Origin: an uncultured Moraxellaceae bacterium
GTDB taxonomy: Bacteria; Pseudomonadota; Gammaproteobacteria; Pseudomonadales; Moraxellaceae
Assembly (NCBI GenBank): GCA_937928295.1
Contig: CALEYY010000355.1
Location: forward strand, 1-9,717
Reading direction: 5' to 3'
DNA: 9,717 bases
Below, piece after piece: positions 1 through 5,855 of this stretch (positions within the stretch are counted from its first letter, which is position 1; each line of letters begins with the position of its first letter). The position numbers and the translations under genes were made by a program. A model generated the notes under the pieces. That model was not told the origin of the DNA and made no database searches. It saw only the letters and a program-made list of their open reading frames with translations.

Positions 1-754
1 TGCGATGCACGTCGGCGACCATCGAGGCCACCCAGCGCATGTTGAAGTCCTTGCCGCGCACGCCGGTCTTGCCTTCCAGCAATTCGCCCACATAGCGCTG
101 CACCGGCGCTTCCCAGTGGCGCTGGTTGGACATGTTGATGGCGAACTCCTGAGTCTCTTCCGGGATCTTCATGCCGGCTTGCGTCAGCACGAATTCGCCG
201 CTGTCGGGGTCCAGCGTGAAGGCATCGACACCGTGGCCCAAGGTCAGGATGAGCTGGGTGGCGGCACCATAAACGGCGTAGCCGGCGGCGACCTGTGCAG
301 TGCCCGGCTGCAGGAACGGCGCGACCTCGGCGGTATTGCTGCCGGGCGCGGTGGCCAGCACCGAAAAGATGGTGCCGACCGGGGCATTGATGTCGATGTT
401 CGAGGAGCCGTCGAGCGGATCGAAGAGCAGCAGGTAGCGGCCATCGGCGCTGGCGGTGACCGGAAACGGATCGTCCATTTCTTCCGACGCCATGCCGGCG
501 AGATGGCCGCCGCTGGCATGCGCGTCGAGCAGCATGTCGTTGGAAATCACATCGAGCTTCTTCTGATCTTCACCCTGGATATTTTCACTGCCGGCCTGAC
601 CGAGCACGCCCGTAAGGGCACCACGGGCGATGGCCGCGCTGATCTGGCGACAGGTCGTGGCGGTGATTTCTAGGGTCTGGATCAGATCTTGTGGAAGCGC
701 GGCATTGCCATGACGGTCATCACGCAACCAGGCAGAAAAGGTAAGGCGGGACAT
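1..754 (-). CDS. fbp: Fructose-1,6-bisphosphatase class 1 (partial, C-terminus beyond left edge)
   Basis: The enzyme hydrolyses fructose-1,6-bisphosphate to fructose-6-phosphate in the cytoplasm, the committed step of gluconeogenesis. I read 251 complete codons from ATG at 754. The family usually has about 330 residues, so roughly the last quarter lies outside the window. Visible family signatures are GEDQKKLDVISND (residues 61-73), SEEMDDP (90-96) and FDPLDGSSNIDIN (111-123), which hold the acidic metal ligands and the sugar-phosphate site. VGTIFSV follows (126-132), and GKDFNMRWVASMVADVH (234-250) belongs to the C-terminal sugar-binding region. The start is supported by an AGGAG sequence 6 nt upstream of the ATG on the minus strand. 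The gene follows the DUF3455 lipoprotein gene on the same strand, but a stem-loop and a candidate promoter lie between, so it is probably transcribed separately. The family call is secure; only the missing end is unknown. Confidence 0.96.
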   Translation of the reverse strand, partial: MSRLTFSAWLRDDRHGNAALPQDLIQTLEITATTCRQISAAIARGALTGVLGQAGSENIQGEDQKKLDVISNDMLLDAHASGGHLAGMASEEMDDPFPVTASADGRYLLLFDPLDGSSNIDINAPVGTIFSVLATAPGSNTAEVAPFLQPGTAQVAAGYAVYGAATQLILTLGHGVDAFTLDPDSGEFVLTQAGMKIPEETQEFAINMSNQRHWEAPVQRYVGELLEGKTGVRGKDFNMRWVASMVADVHR

Positions 755-806
755 TTTGACTCCTGCGAACAAGGATGGCGGGCAGGCCGGCCATCATGAT
801 GTTGGC

Positions 807-833
807 AGTATAGCAGGGGGTCGCTGATGTGAC
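807..833 (-). promoter_or_regulatory. Candidate fbp promoter with extended -10
   Basis: On the minus strand TATACT (807-812) is preceded by TGC (813-815), matching an extended -10 element (TGnTATAnT type). A weak -35-like GTCACA (828-833) lies 15 nt upstream of it. Transcription would start about 45 nt before the fbp ATG, leaving room for the AGGAG ribosome site. The -35 is poor and the spacer short, but extended -10 promoters tolerate this. The spacer is one arm of the stem-loop at 813-840. Inferred from sequence only. Confidence 0.35.
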
Positions 834-840
834 CCCCTGC
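813..840 (-). terminator. Stem-loop after the DUF3455 gene, possible terminator
   Basis: GCAGGGGGTC (813-822) and GACCCCCTGC (831-840) form a perfect 10-bp GC-rich inverted repeat with an 8-nt loop. It begins 6 nt past the DUF3455 stop codon in that gene's direction of transcription. No T run follows on the minus strand (the sequence continues TATACTGCC), so it is not a textbook intrinsic terminator. It may act as a 3'-end stabiliser or a Rho-assisted terminator. It also overlaps the candidate fbp promoter. Confidence 0.5.
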
Positions 841-846
841 CACTGG

Positions 847-1389
847 TCACTGAGCGCGATAGAAAACATAGTCAGCCTGATAGCCGACGATTTGCTTCTG
901 GTTGACGACGCTGGCATCGCAAGGGAGTGCGGGTGCAACGCCTTGCTGGGTGTTCAGGCGCTGGATGTAAGTGATGTTGTTGAACGCTGCCAGACCGCTG
1001 GTGGTCTCCGCTTTCACCAGTTGCAGCGGGATGCTGCCCGGCTGTGCAGGCGCTGTAGCAACTTGTTTGCCGGTGACACGGCTGCCGTCCAGCGCTTCCC
1101 AGGTCGGACCAGCATAGTAGCGCCCTGCGGGAATGCCGGCGCTCGTCAGAAGTGCTGCATTCGGTGCCACGAAGGCCCAGGAAAACTGGTCTGGTGCATC
1201 CGCTTTGACCCGACACTCGTAGGTGATCTCGCCTTTGCCGACGAACAGCATGGCGGGCACATTCCCGGCTGGCACGCGAATGGCCTCGGGCTGCGTCATG
1301 GCATCAACAATGGGAGCGGGGGCCAAGGCGGCGCAGCCGGACATGAATGCGCTCATGAACAAGGTGGTACAGACGGTGTGCTTAAGCAT
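847..1389 (-). CDS. DUF3455 family lipoprotein
   Basis: This 180-residue protein has no assigned function. A hydrophobic N-terminal stretch ends in M-S-G-C (Cys19), a near-consensus lipobox, so it is probably exported and lipid-anchored in the cell envelope. The mature part resembles DUF3455 proteins as I recall them: a P-x-A-I-x-V-P-A-G start (about residues 34-42), a YECR segment (57-60), SWAFVAPNA (70-78), and GRYYAGPTWEALDGS (88-102), which looks like a small beta-rich domain. LPCDAS (156-161) and a closing GYQADYVFYRA follow. Two cysteines, Cys59 and Cys158, could form a disulfide after export. The start ATG at 1389 has an AAAGG sequence about 8 nt upstream. The gene is divergent from mscL and is followed by a GC-rich stem-loop. 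Relatives are often annotated only as hypothetical proteins. The family call is from memory of conserved segments, so moderately sure. Confidence 0.8.
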   Translation of the reverse strand: MLKHTVCTTLFMSAFMSGCAALAPAPIVDAMTQPEAIRVPAGNVPAMLFVGKGEITYECRVKADAPDQFSWAFVAPNAALLTSAGIPAGRYYAGPTWEALDGSRVTGKQVATAPAQPGSIPLQLVKAETTSGLAAFNNITYIQRLNTQQGVAPALPCDASVVNQKQIVGYQADYVFYRAQ

Positions 1390-1461
1390 GGCGATACCTT
1401 TTTTCGGGTTGGTGAGCCAGTATTCTTAGCAGCAAGCAAGTGTCGCCCCTATAGGACGAAG

Positions 1462-1491
1462 TTGATTGTCACGAAACTTTCATCATGTATT
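1462..1491 (+). promoter_or_regulatory. Candidate mscL promoter in the 215-bp divergent region
   Basis: The gap 1390-1604 separates the divergent DUF3455 and mscL genes and holds no gene. TTGATT (1462-1467) and TGTATT (1486-1491), 18 nt apart, each match the sigma-70 consensus at four or five positions. A start near 1498 would give a leader of about 105 nt carrying the stem-loop at 1527-1587. For the leftward DUF3455 gene I see no promoter I would defend, although an AT-containing stretch with CCTATAGG lies at 1449-1456. Confidence 0.3.
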
Positions 1492-1526
1492 TTTCCGATG
1501 CTGTGAGTGCGTCTGAAAGCCTAAAC

Positions 1527-1587
1527 AATGGCTGGACAGCTCAGGCCGTGCTGCGCAGAATCCTTCGGCCTGTAGCCATTAATTTTT
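1527..1587 (+). promoter_or_regulatory. Nested stem-loop with T tract in the mscL leader
   Basis: AATGGCT (1527-1533) pairs with AGCCATT (1574-1580), and inside it CAGGCC (1542-1547) pairs with GGCCTG (1567-1572). The two stems are joined by an 8-nt bulge on the left and 1 nt on the right. The structure is followed at once by AATTTTT (1581-1587) and then the mscL ribosome-binding site. The layout resembles an intrinsic terminator or attenuator placed before a coding region. It could instead only fold the leader RNA. Base pairing is seen directly; function is inferred. Confidence 0.4.
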
Positions 1588-1604
1588 CGAAGAGGGATTG
1601 ACTC

Positions 1605-2021
1605 ATGAGCCTGATGAAAGAGTTTCGCGAATTTGCCATCCGTGGCAACGTTATTGACCTGGCTGTCGGTGTCATCATCGGCGCCGCTTTCGGCAAAATT
1701 GTCTCGTCCTTTGTCGGCGACATTGTCATGCCGCCGCTGGGTGTGCTGGTCGGTGGCGTCAACTTCTCCGATCTCGCCGTGACGCTGCAGGCCGCGGCTG
1801 GCGACAAGCCGGCGGTGCTGCTGGCCTATGGCAAGTTCATCCAGACCATCTTTGATTTTCTCATTATTGCCTTCGCCGTGATGATGGCGGTGAAAGGCGT
1901 GAATCGCCTGAAGCGTCCCGAGCCGGCCGCCGCCGCAGCTGAGCCGGTGGCTCCTGCACCGACCGCAGAGCAGGTGCTGCTCGCTGAAATTCGCGATCTG
2001 CTCAAGCACAAGGCGGACTGA
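1605..2021 (+). CDS. mscL: Large-conductance mechanosensitive channel MscL
   Basis: MscL is a homopentameric inner-membrane channel. It opens under membrane tension during hypo-osmotic shock and releases small solutes, preventing lysis. The 138-residue product has the usual length (E. coli 136). The N-terminal helix reads MSLMKEFREFAIRGN. TM1 runs over about residues 15-45 and carries the pore-lining DLAVGVIIGAAFGKIV and the MPPLG hinge. TM2 covers about 72-98 (FIQTIFDFLIIAFAVMM). An Ala/Pro-rich linker (105-121) leads to the conserved cytoplasmic helix ending LLAEIRDLLK. The start is set by homology and by a GAGGGA ribosome site about 8 nt upstream. A patatin-like phospholipase gene begins 6 nt after the stop, so the two are probably cotranscribed. 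A leader stem-loop (1527-1587) may affect expression. Confidence 0.97.
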   Translation: MSLMKEFREFAIRGNVIDLAVGVIIGAAFGKIVSSFVGDIVMPPLGVLVGGVNFSDLAVTLQAAAGDKPAVLLAYGKFIQTIFDFLIIAFAVMMAVKGVNRLKRPEPAAAAAEPVAPAPTAEQVLLAEIRDLLKHKAD

Positions 2022-2027
2022 GCGACC

Positions 2028-3458
2028 ATGGCACTCACGCATGAGCGCGAACTGCTGAGGCTGAAGCGCATGGAGGCTGCGTTGATTCGCAGCCATCTGG
2101 CGCACCCAGAAGTGCTGCCGCAGGCAGATTACGAGTTGCTGCGTTACGCTCTCGTGTTCGGCCGGTTACAGGCCTTTATGCCCGGTGTTGCGGGTGCTTC
2201 CGCAGCGCCTGCGGGTGTTAGCGAGGTCACGCTGGCAGAGGCACCGATCAGTGCGCTGCGCGCGACCTTGCTGGACCTGCTTTACGAGCCCTTGCGCGAG
2301 CAGCGAGGTTTGCTTTTACGCATGGCGCAAGTCAGGCAGCGTGTGGATGCCGTGCGTCAGGCTGCCAAGCTAGCGCGCGATGCGGTTCTGGCCGCACATC
2401 TCCAGGATTTCAGTGCCGCAGAGCTCGATGCCGAGCTCTGCCACAAGGTGCTGGTGCTGGCACCGGGCGGTGGTGGTGGTTCCGGTTATGTCTACATCGG
2501 ACTGGTGGCGCGTCTGCAGGCGGCCGGCATTCGTCCGAGCTATATCGTTGGAGCGTCCATTGGCGCCTTGCTCGGCGGTCTGATGGCGCGCGATGCCGTG
2601 CCGGATGTCGATGCCCTAATGGCCTGGGGCAAGGGCCTCAAGGTTCGCCATATTTTTTCCCGTCCCAAGATAGGTCAGGCCCTCAGCCTGCCCGGTCTAG
2701 TGCGTCTGCATTTACGCGGCATGGACAAGATGCTGCGTCACCCGGATGGCTCGCCGCTGCGCATCAAGGATCTGGCCATTCCCTACGACGCCATGATTGC
2801 CGGCGTGCGTGTTTCAGCCTACAAGCAGCTGCCGCAGCTGCCCGAGCGCCGCCCGCATCTGCTGGGCTTGCCCATACTGGTGGCTGAGCGCATGTTGCAG
2901 CTGATCAGCTATTTCAGCCCGCAGGTCGCCAAGGAGATCGTGCTGGGTCGCGATGAGGTCACGCGTGAACTGCGCGTGGTCGATGCCATCGGCATCTCCT
3001 CGGCGATTCCCGGTGTGCTGCAATATGCGCCCTACGCGGAAGATGCCAAGAGCATGGAAATTCTTCAGGGCTTGCGCGAAAAGCATGGCCTGTTTGCCTT
3101 CATGGATGGCGGCACGGTGGCCAATGTGCCGGCGCGTGCGGCCTGGGAAGGTGTCGAGGCGGGCCGTATCGGCACACGCAATGCCTACTATCTCGCGCTG
3201 GACTGTTTTCACCCGCAATGGAGCGCGGGCCATGCTTGGCTGATTCCGGTTACGCAGGCAATTCAGGCTCAGCTGCCGGCGCAGCGGCCGTACTACGACT
3301 GGCTGGTGCGCTTCCAGCCGACGCCATCACCGGTCAATCTGTTGCCGTCGGACGAGGTTTTTGACAAGGCTTTCCAGTGGGGCTGGACGCAGGCAGACGC
3401 TATCTTGCCGCAGATCCAGGAGGCCTTGCGGCCCTTGGCGGTGCCGAATCTGCAGTGA
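2028..3458 (+). CDS. Patatin-like phospholipase/acylhydrolase
   Basis: A 476-residue protein with a patatin fold, expected to hydrolyse acyl esters of phospholipids or other lipids with a Ser-Asp dyad. The glycine-rich oxyanion loop is APGGGGGSGYVYIG (145-158). The nucleophile elbow is G-A-S177-I-G and the second catalytic residue is D360 in the FMDGG motif, so all catalytic elements are intact. An extra N-terminal region of about 138 residues, rich in Leu, Arg and Ala and likely helical, precedes the domain. There is no signal peptide, so it is presumably cytoplasmic or membrane-associated. The start ATG lies 6 nt past the mscL stop, with an AAGGCGG ribosome site 11 nt upstream that overlaps the end of mscL. 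This suggests one operon. The next gene, desC, has its own strong promoter. The substrate is unknown; patatins include phospholipases A, lysophospholipases and neutral lipases. Confidence 0.9.
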   Translation: MALTHERELLRLKRMEAALIRSHLAHPEVLPQADYELLRYALVFGRLQAFMPGVAGASAAPAGVSEVTLAEAPISALRATLLDLLYEPLREQRGLLLRMAQVRQRVDAVRQAAKLARDAVLAAHLQDFSAAELDAELCHKVLVLAPGGGGGSGYVYIGLVARLQAAGIRPSYIVGASIGALLGGLMARDAVPDVDALMAWGKGLKVRHIFSRPKIGQALSLPGLVRLHLRGMDKMLRHPDGSPLRIKDLAIPYDAMIAGVRVSAYKQLPQLPERRPHLLGLPILVAERMLQLISYFSPQVAKEIVLGRDEVTRELRVVDAIGISSAIPGVLQYAPYAEDAKSMEILQGLREKHGLFAFMDGGTVANVPARAAWEGVEAGRIGTRNAYYLALDCFHPQWSAGHAWLIPVTQAIQAQLPAQRPYYDWLVRFQPTPSPVNLLPSDEVFDKAFQWGWTQADAILPQIQEALRPLAVPNLQ

Positions 3459-3516
3459 TTCGGACAGGGATGAGACGGCTGGAGTGACTCGCCGGTCGTC
3501 GATTCTCTGAATTTCT

Positions 3517-3534
3517 AGTGAACGAGTGTTGACT
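3517..3534 (+). promoter_or_regulatory. DesT/FabR-like operator overlapping the desCB -35
   Basis: AGTGAACGAGTGTTGACT is an imperfect palindrome, AGTnAAC-N4-GTTnACT. Its right arm contains the -35 hexamer TTGACT, so a bound protein would block RNA polymerase. It resembles, from memory, the palindromic sites of the TetR regulators DesT and FabR, which tune unsaturated fatty acid synthesis. Its first nine bases recur inverted at 3568-3576. No desT gene is in the window. Confidence 0.6.
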
Positions 3535-3557
3535 TAAAAAAGTTACATGCGTACTCT
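3529..3557 (+). promoter_or_regulatory. desCB sigma-70 promoter
   Basis: TTGACT (3529-3534) matches the -35 consensus in five of six positions. TACTCT (3552-3557) is a fair -10, and the spacer is exactly 17 nt and A-rich. Transcription would start near 3564, giving a short leader of about 25 nt with GGAG (3578-3581) 7 nt before the desC ATG. It is the clearest promoter in the window and is bracketed by two operator-like repeats. Confidence 0.7.
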
Positions 3558-3558
3558 G

Positions 3559-3576
3559 AGTGTGTAGTCGTTCACT
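3559..3576 (-). promoter_or_regulatory. Second operator-like repeat over the desCB transcription start
   Basis: Read on the minus strand this site is AGTGAACGACTACACACT. It is identical to the upstream operator over its first nine bases and at 13 of 18 positions overall. As a palindrome it is weaker (AGTG-N10-CACT). It begins 1 nt after the -10 and covers the predicted start site. Its centre is 42 bp from the centre of the first site, four helical turns, so both would face the same side of the DNA. Confidence 0.45.
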
Positions 3577-3588
3577 TGGAGACGCAAA

Positions 3589-4683
3589 ATGTCGTCACAG
3601 TTTGTTTTACCCGCATTCATCAGCCGCACCCTGCAGGCTGTCGTTACACCGACCGTCCTCGATTTCTGGGCCGCCGAACTCGGCTTCGATGCCCGTATCG
3701 AGCGCACCATGAGCCGTGTCGTCGCTCGTTGGATGGAAACGCCGGACACCGTCACCCTGGTGCTCAAGCCCAACAAGAATTTTCGCGGCTTCAGCGCCGG
3801 CCAGCATGTCAACCTCACCGTCGAGATTGATGGCGTCCGTCACACCCGCTCTTACAGCTTCAGCGAAGCCCCGGCCGCGACCGGCCTCGTTGCCATCACC
3901 ATCAAGAAAGTGCCGAACGGCCGCGTCAGTGGCCACCTGGTCGACAAGGTCGTGGTTGGCGACACCATCGAGCTCGGTCAGGCCTTTGGCGACATGACCT
4001 TCAGCGCCGGTGCGCCAGAGAAGATGCTCTTCCTCGCTGCCGGCAGTGGCGTTACGCCGCTGATGAGCCTGCTGCGTCAGCTCGTGGCCGAGGGCATGAA
4101 TCGCGATGTGGTGTTCATGTACTGGGTGCGTACCCGTCAGGACCTGATCTTCGGCAAAGAGCTGAAGGCGCTGGCTGAGCAGTACCCGAACTTCCGCCTG
4201 CAGCCGGTTTACGAGCTGGAGCCTGAGCTGGAAGCCGGCGAATTGTCTGGCCGCCCCAGCCGTGAACAGCTCGGCAGCGTGGTCAAGGATCTGTGCAAGC
4301 GCTCGGTGTATGTCTGCGGCCCGACCGGCTTCATGAACGCCGTGCAGGCGCTGGTAGCCGACGATGCGCTGGCGTTCCACGCCGAAGCGTTCTCGCCGCC
4401 GGTGTTTGTGCCGAGCAAGAGCACCGGCATCGCCAAGCTCTTCCTGAGCAAGTCCAACCGCACGCTGGAAGTGCCGGAAGGCATGCCGCTGCTCGACGCG
4501 CTGGAAGCCCAGGGCATCAAGCCGCAGTCCGGCTGCCGCATGGGCATCTGCAATACCTGTGCTTGCGGCAAGGCCAGCGGCGTGACCCGCAACCTGCTGA
4601 ACAACGAACTATCTGTGGATGCCAACGCCAGTTTGCGCATCTGCGTGAATGCCGCCGTCGGCGACATCACCCTCGATCTGTAA
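3589..4683 (+). CDS. desC: Ferredoxin reductase-type electron donor for acyl-CoA desaturase
   Basis: A 364-residue flavin and iron-sulfur oxidoreductase predicted to carry electrons from NAD(P)H through FAD and a [2Fe-2S] cluster to the desaturase encoded next. The order is an N-terminal extension (1-40), a FAD-binding barrel with RSYSFS (87-92), and an NAD(P)-binding domain with AGSGVTP (151-157) and CGPTGFM (243-249). A C-terminal plant-type ferredoxin domain follows with Cys316, Cys321 and Cys324 (CRMGICNTC) and Cys352 as cluster ligands. All motifs are intact. The start is supported by GGAG 7 nt upstream. desB begins 30 nt after the stop. The pairing matches P. aeruginosa desC-desB and the analogous mycobacterial Rv3230c-DesA3 pair, which is why I use the name. 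A strong promoter with paired operators precedes it, so repression by a DesT-like TetR regulator responding to acyl-CoA saturation is likely. Other oxygenases use similar reductases; the neighbour decides the assignment. Confidence 0.88.
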   Translation: MSSQFVLPAFISRTLQAVVTPTVLDFWAAELGFDARIERTMSRVVARWMETPDTVTLVLKPNKNFRGFSAGQHVNLTVEIDGVRHTRSYSFSEAPAATGLVAITIKKVPNGRVSGHLVDKVVVGDTIELGQAFGDMTFSAGAPEKMLFLAAGSGVTPLMSLLRQLVAEGMNRDVVFMYWVRTRQDLIFGKELKALAEQYPNFRLQPVYELEPELEAGELSGRPSREQLGSVVKDLCKRSVYVCGPTGFMNAVQALVADDALAFHAEAFSPPVFVPSKSTGIAKLFLSKSNRTLEVPEGMPLLDALEAQGIKPQSGCRMGICNTCACGKASGVTRNLLNNELSVDANASLRICVNAAVGDITLDL

Positions 4684-4713
4684 GACCTCTTAAGTAGAGT
4701 CTGGAGAAATATC

Positions 4714-5832
4714 ATGAGCAAGAGCAAAACCCTGACCGCCGCCGAAATCGAAGCTTTCGGTGCCGAAGTCGATGCCATCAAGAAGCGTCATCTGGCCGAT
4801 GTTGGCGAAGTTGATGCGACCTACATCCGCAAGATTGAAAAAGCCGTGCGTTACACCGAGATCGCCGGTCGCGGCCTGCTGATGGCCGGCATTTTCCCGC
4901 CCGCCTTCATCGCCGGTACTGCGCTGCTCGGCGTGTCGAAGATTCTCGACAACATGGAGCTGGGCCACAATGTCATGCACGGTCAGTACGACTTCATGCA
5001 GGACCCGCGCTTCAGCGGCCAGACCTTCGAGTGGGACACCTGGTGCACCGCCGACAACTGGCGCTACAGCCACAACTTCATGCACCACACCTACACCAAT
5101 GTGCTGGGCAAGGACCACGACATCGGCTACGGCGTGCTGCGCATCTTCCCGGAACAGAAGTGGGAGCCGCGCTTCCTCGCCAACCCGGTGCTGGCCGTGC
5201 TGCTCGCCGTGTTCTTCGAGAACCTGCTGGCCCTGCAGACGCTGGAGCTGGAAAAGCTGATCTCCGGCGAGAAGAGCTGGAAGGAAATTCGCGAGCAGGC
5301 CAAGCCGACCGTGAAGAAAGGTTTCCGTCAGGTCGTGAAGGACTATGTGTTCTTCCCGCTGCTGGCTGGCCCGTTCTTCCTGCCGGTGCTGGCGGGTAAC
5401 TTCATCGCCAACATCATGCGTAACCTGTGGACCTTCACCATCATTTTCTGCGGCCACTTCACCGAAGATTCGGAAGTGTTTGCGCTGGAAACGCTGGATA
5501 ACGAAACGCGCGGCCAGTGGTATCTGCGTCAGATGCGCGGCTCTGCCAACCTCACCGGCGGCAAGCTGTTCCACATCATGAGCGGCAACCTCAGCCACCA
5601 GATCGAGCACCACCTGTTCCCAGAAGTGCCGGCATGGCGCTACGCCGAACTGTCGGTAGAGATGCAGGAAATCGCCCAGCGCTACGGCCAGAACTACAAC
5701 AAGGCCTCCTTGTTCAAGCAGTTCGGCACCGTGGTTGGTCGCATCCTGCGTCACTCGCTGCCGAGCAAGCCGAAAGCAGAACTGGTCGTGCTGGCCAAGG
5801 CTGACTCGGTCTCGCTGGCTAACGCTGCCTGA
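4714..5832 (+). CDS. desB: Membrane fatty acid (acyl-CoA) desaturase
   Basis: A 372-residue integral membrane di-iron enzyme expected to place a cis double bond (probably delta-9) in saturated acyl-CoA using O2 and electrons from DesC. The three histidine boxes are complete: H85NVMH89, H120NFMHH125 and H295QIEHH300. An additional H248 in FCGHFTE is often a metal ligand. Hydrophobic segments lie near residues 53-75, 157-178, 212-230 and 236-248, as expected for the fold with boxes on the cytoplasmic face. The length is normal for the family. GGAG 7 nt upstream of the ATG supports the start. The gene is cotranscribed with desC and lets the cell raise membrane unsaturation aerobically from exogenous or existing saturated acyl chains. 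A lipase-like gene follows 23 nt downstream without a terminator. Regiospecificity cannot be read from sequence; an acyl-lipid rather than acyl-CoA substrate is possible. Confidence 0.92.
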   Translation: MSKSKTLTAAEIEAFGAEVDAIKKRHLADVGEVDATYIRKIEKAVRYTEIAGRGLLMAGIFPPAFIAGTALLGVSKILDNMELGHNVMHGQYDFMQDPRFSGQTFEWDTWCTADNWRYSHNFMHHTYTNVLGKDHDIGYGVLRIFPEQKWEPRFLANPVLAVLLAVFFENLLALQTLELEKLISGEKSWKEIREQAKPTVKKGFRQVVKDYVFFPLLAGPFFLPVLAGNFIANIMRNLWTFTIIFCGHFTEDSEVFALETLDNETRGQWYLRQMRGSANLTGGKLFHIMSGNLSHQIEHHLFPEVPAWRYAELSVEMQEIAQRYGQNYNKASLFKQFGTVVGRILRHSLPSKPKAELVVLAKADSVSLANAA

Positions 5833-5855
5833 AACGGGACGCCTAGGAGATGACC

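Noticed and set aside
5..673. Open frame of 222 codons on the plus strand across fbp
   Set aside because: The minus strand encodes an unmistakable class 1 fructose-1,6-bisphosphatase that is open through the window edge.
1521..2105. Open frame of 194 codons on the minus strand opposite mscL
   Set aside because: mscL is near full identity to the family on the plus strand; the antisense frame is a shadow.
3607..4380. Open frame of 257 codons on the minus strand opposite desC
   Set aside because: The coding signal is clearly on the plus strand (FAD, NAD and 2Fe-2S motifs); the antisense product shows no motif.
4684..4701. Small inverted repeat (GACcTCT...AGAGTC) between desC and desB
   Set aside because: Only two 3-bp stems with a bulge and no T run; too weak for a terminator or processing site.
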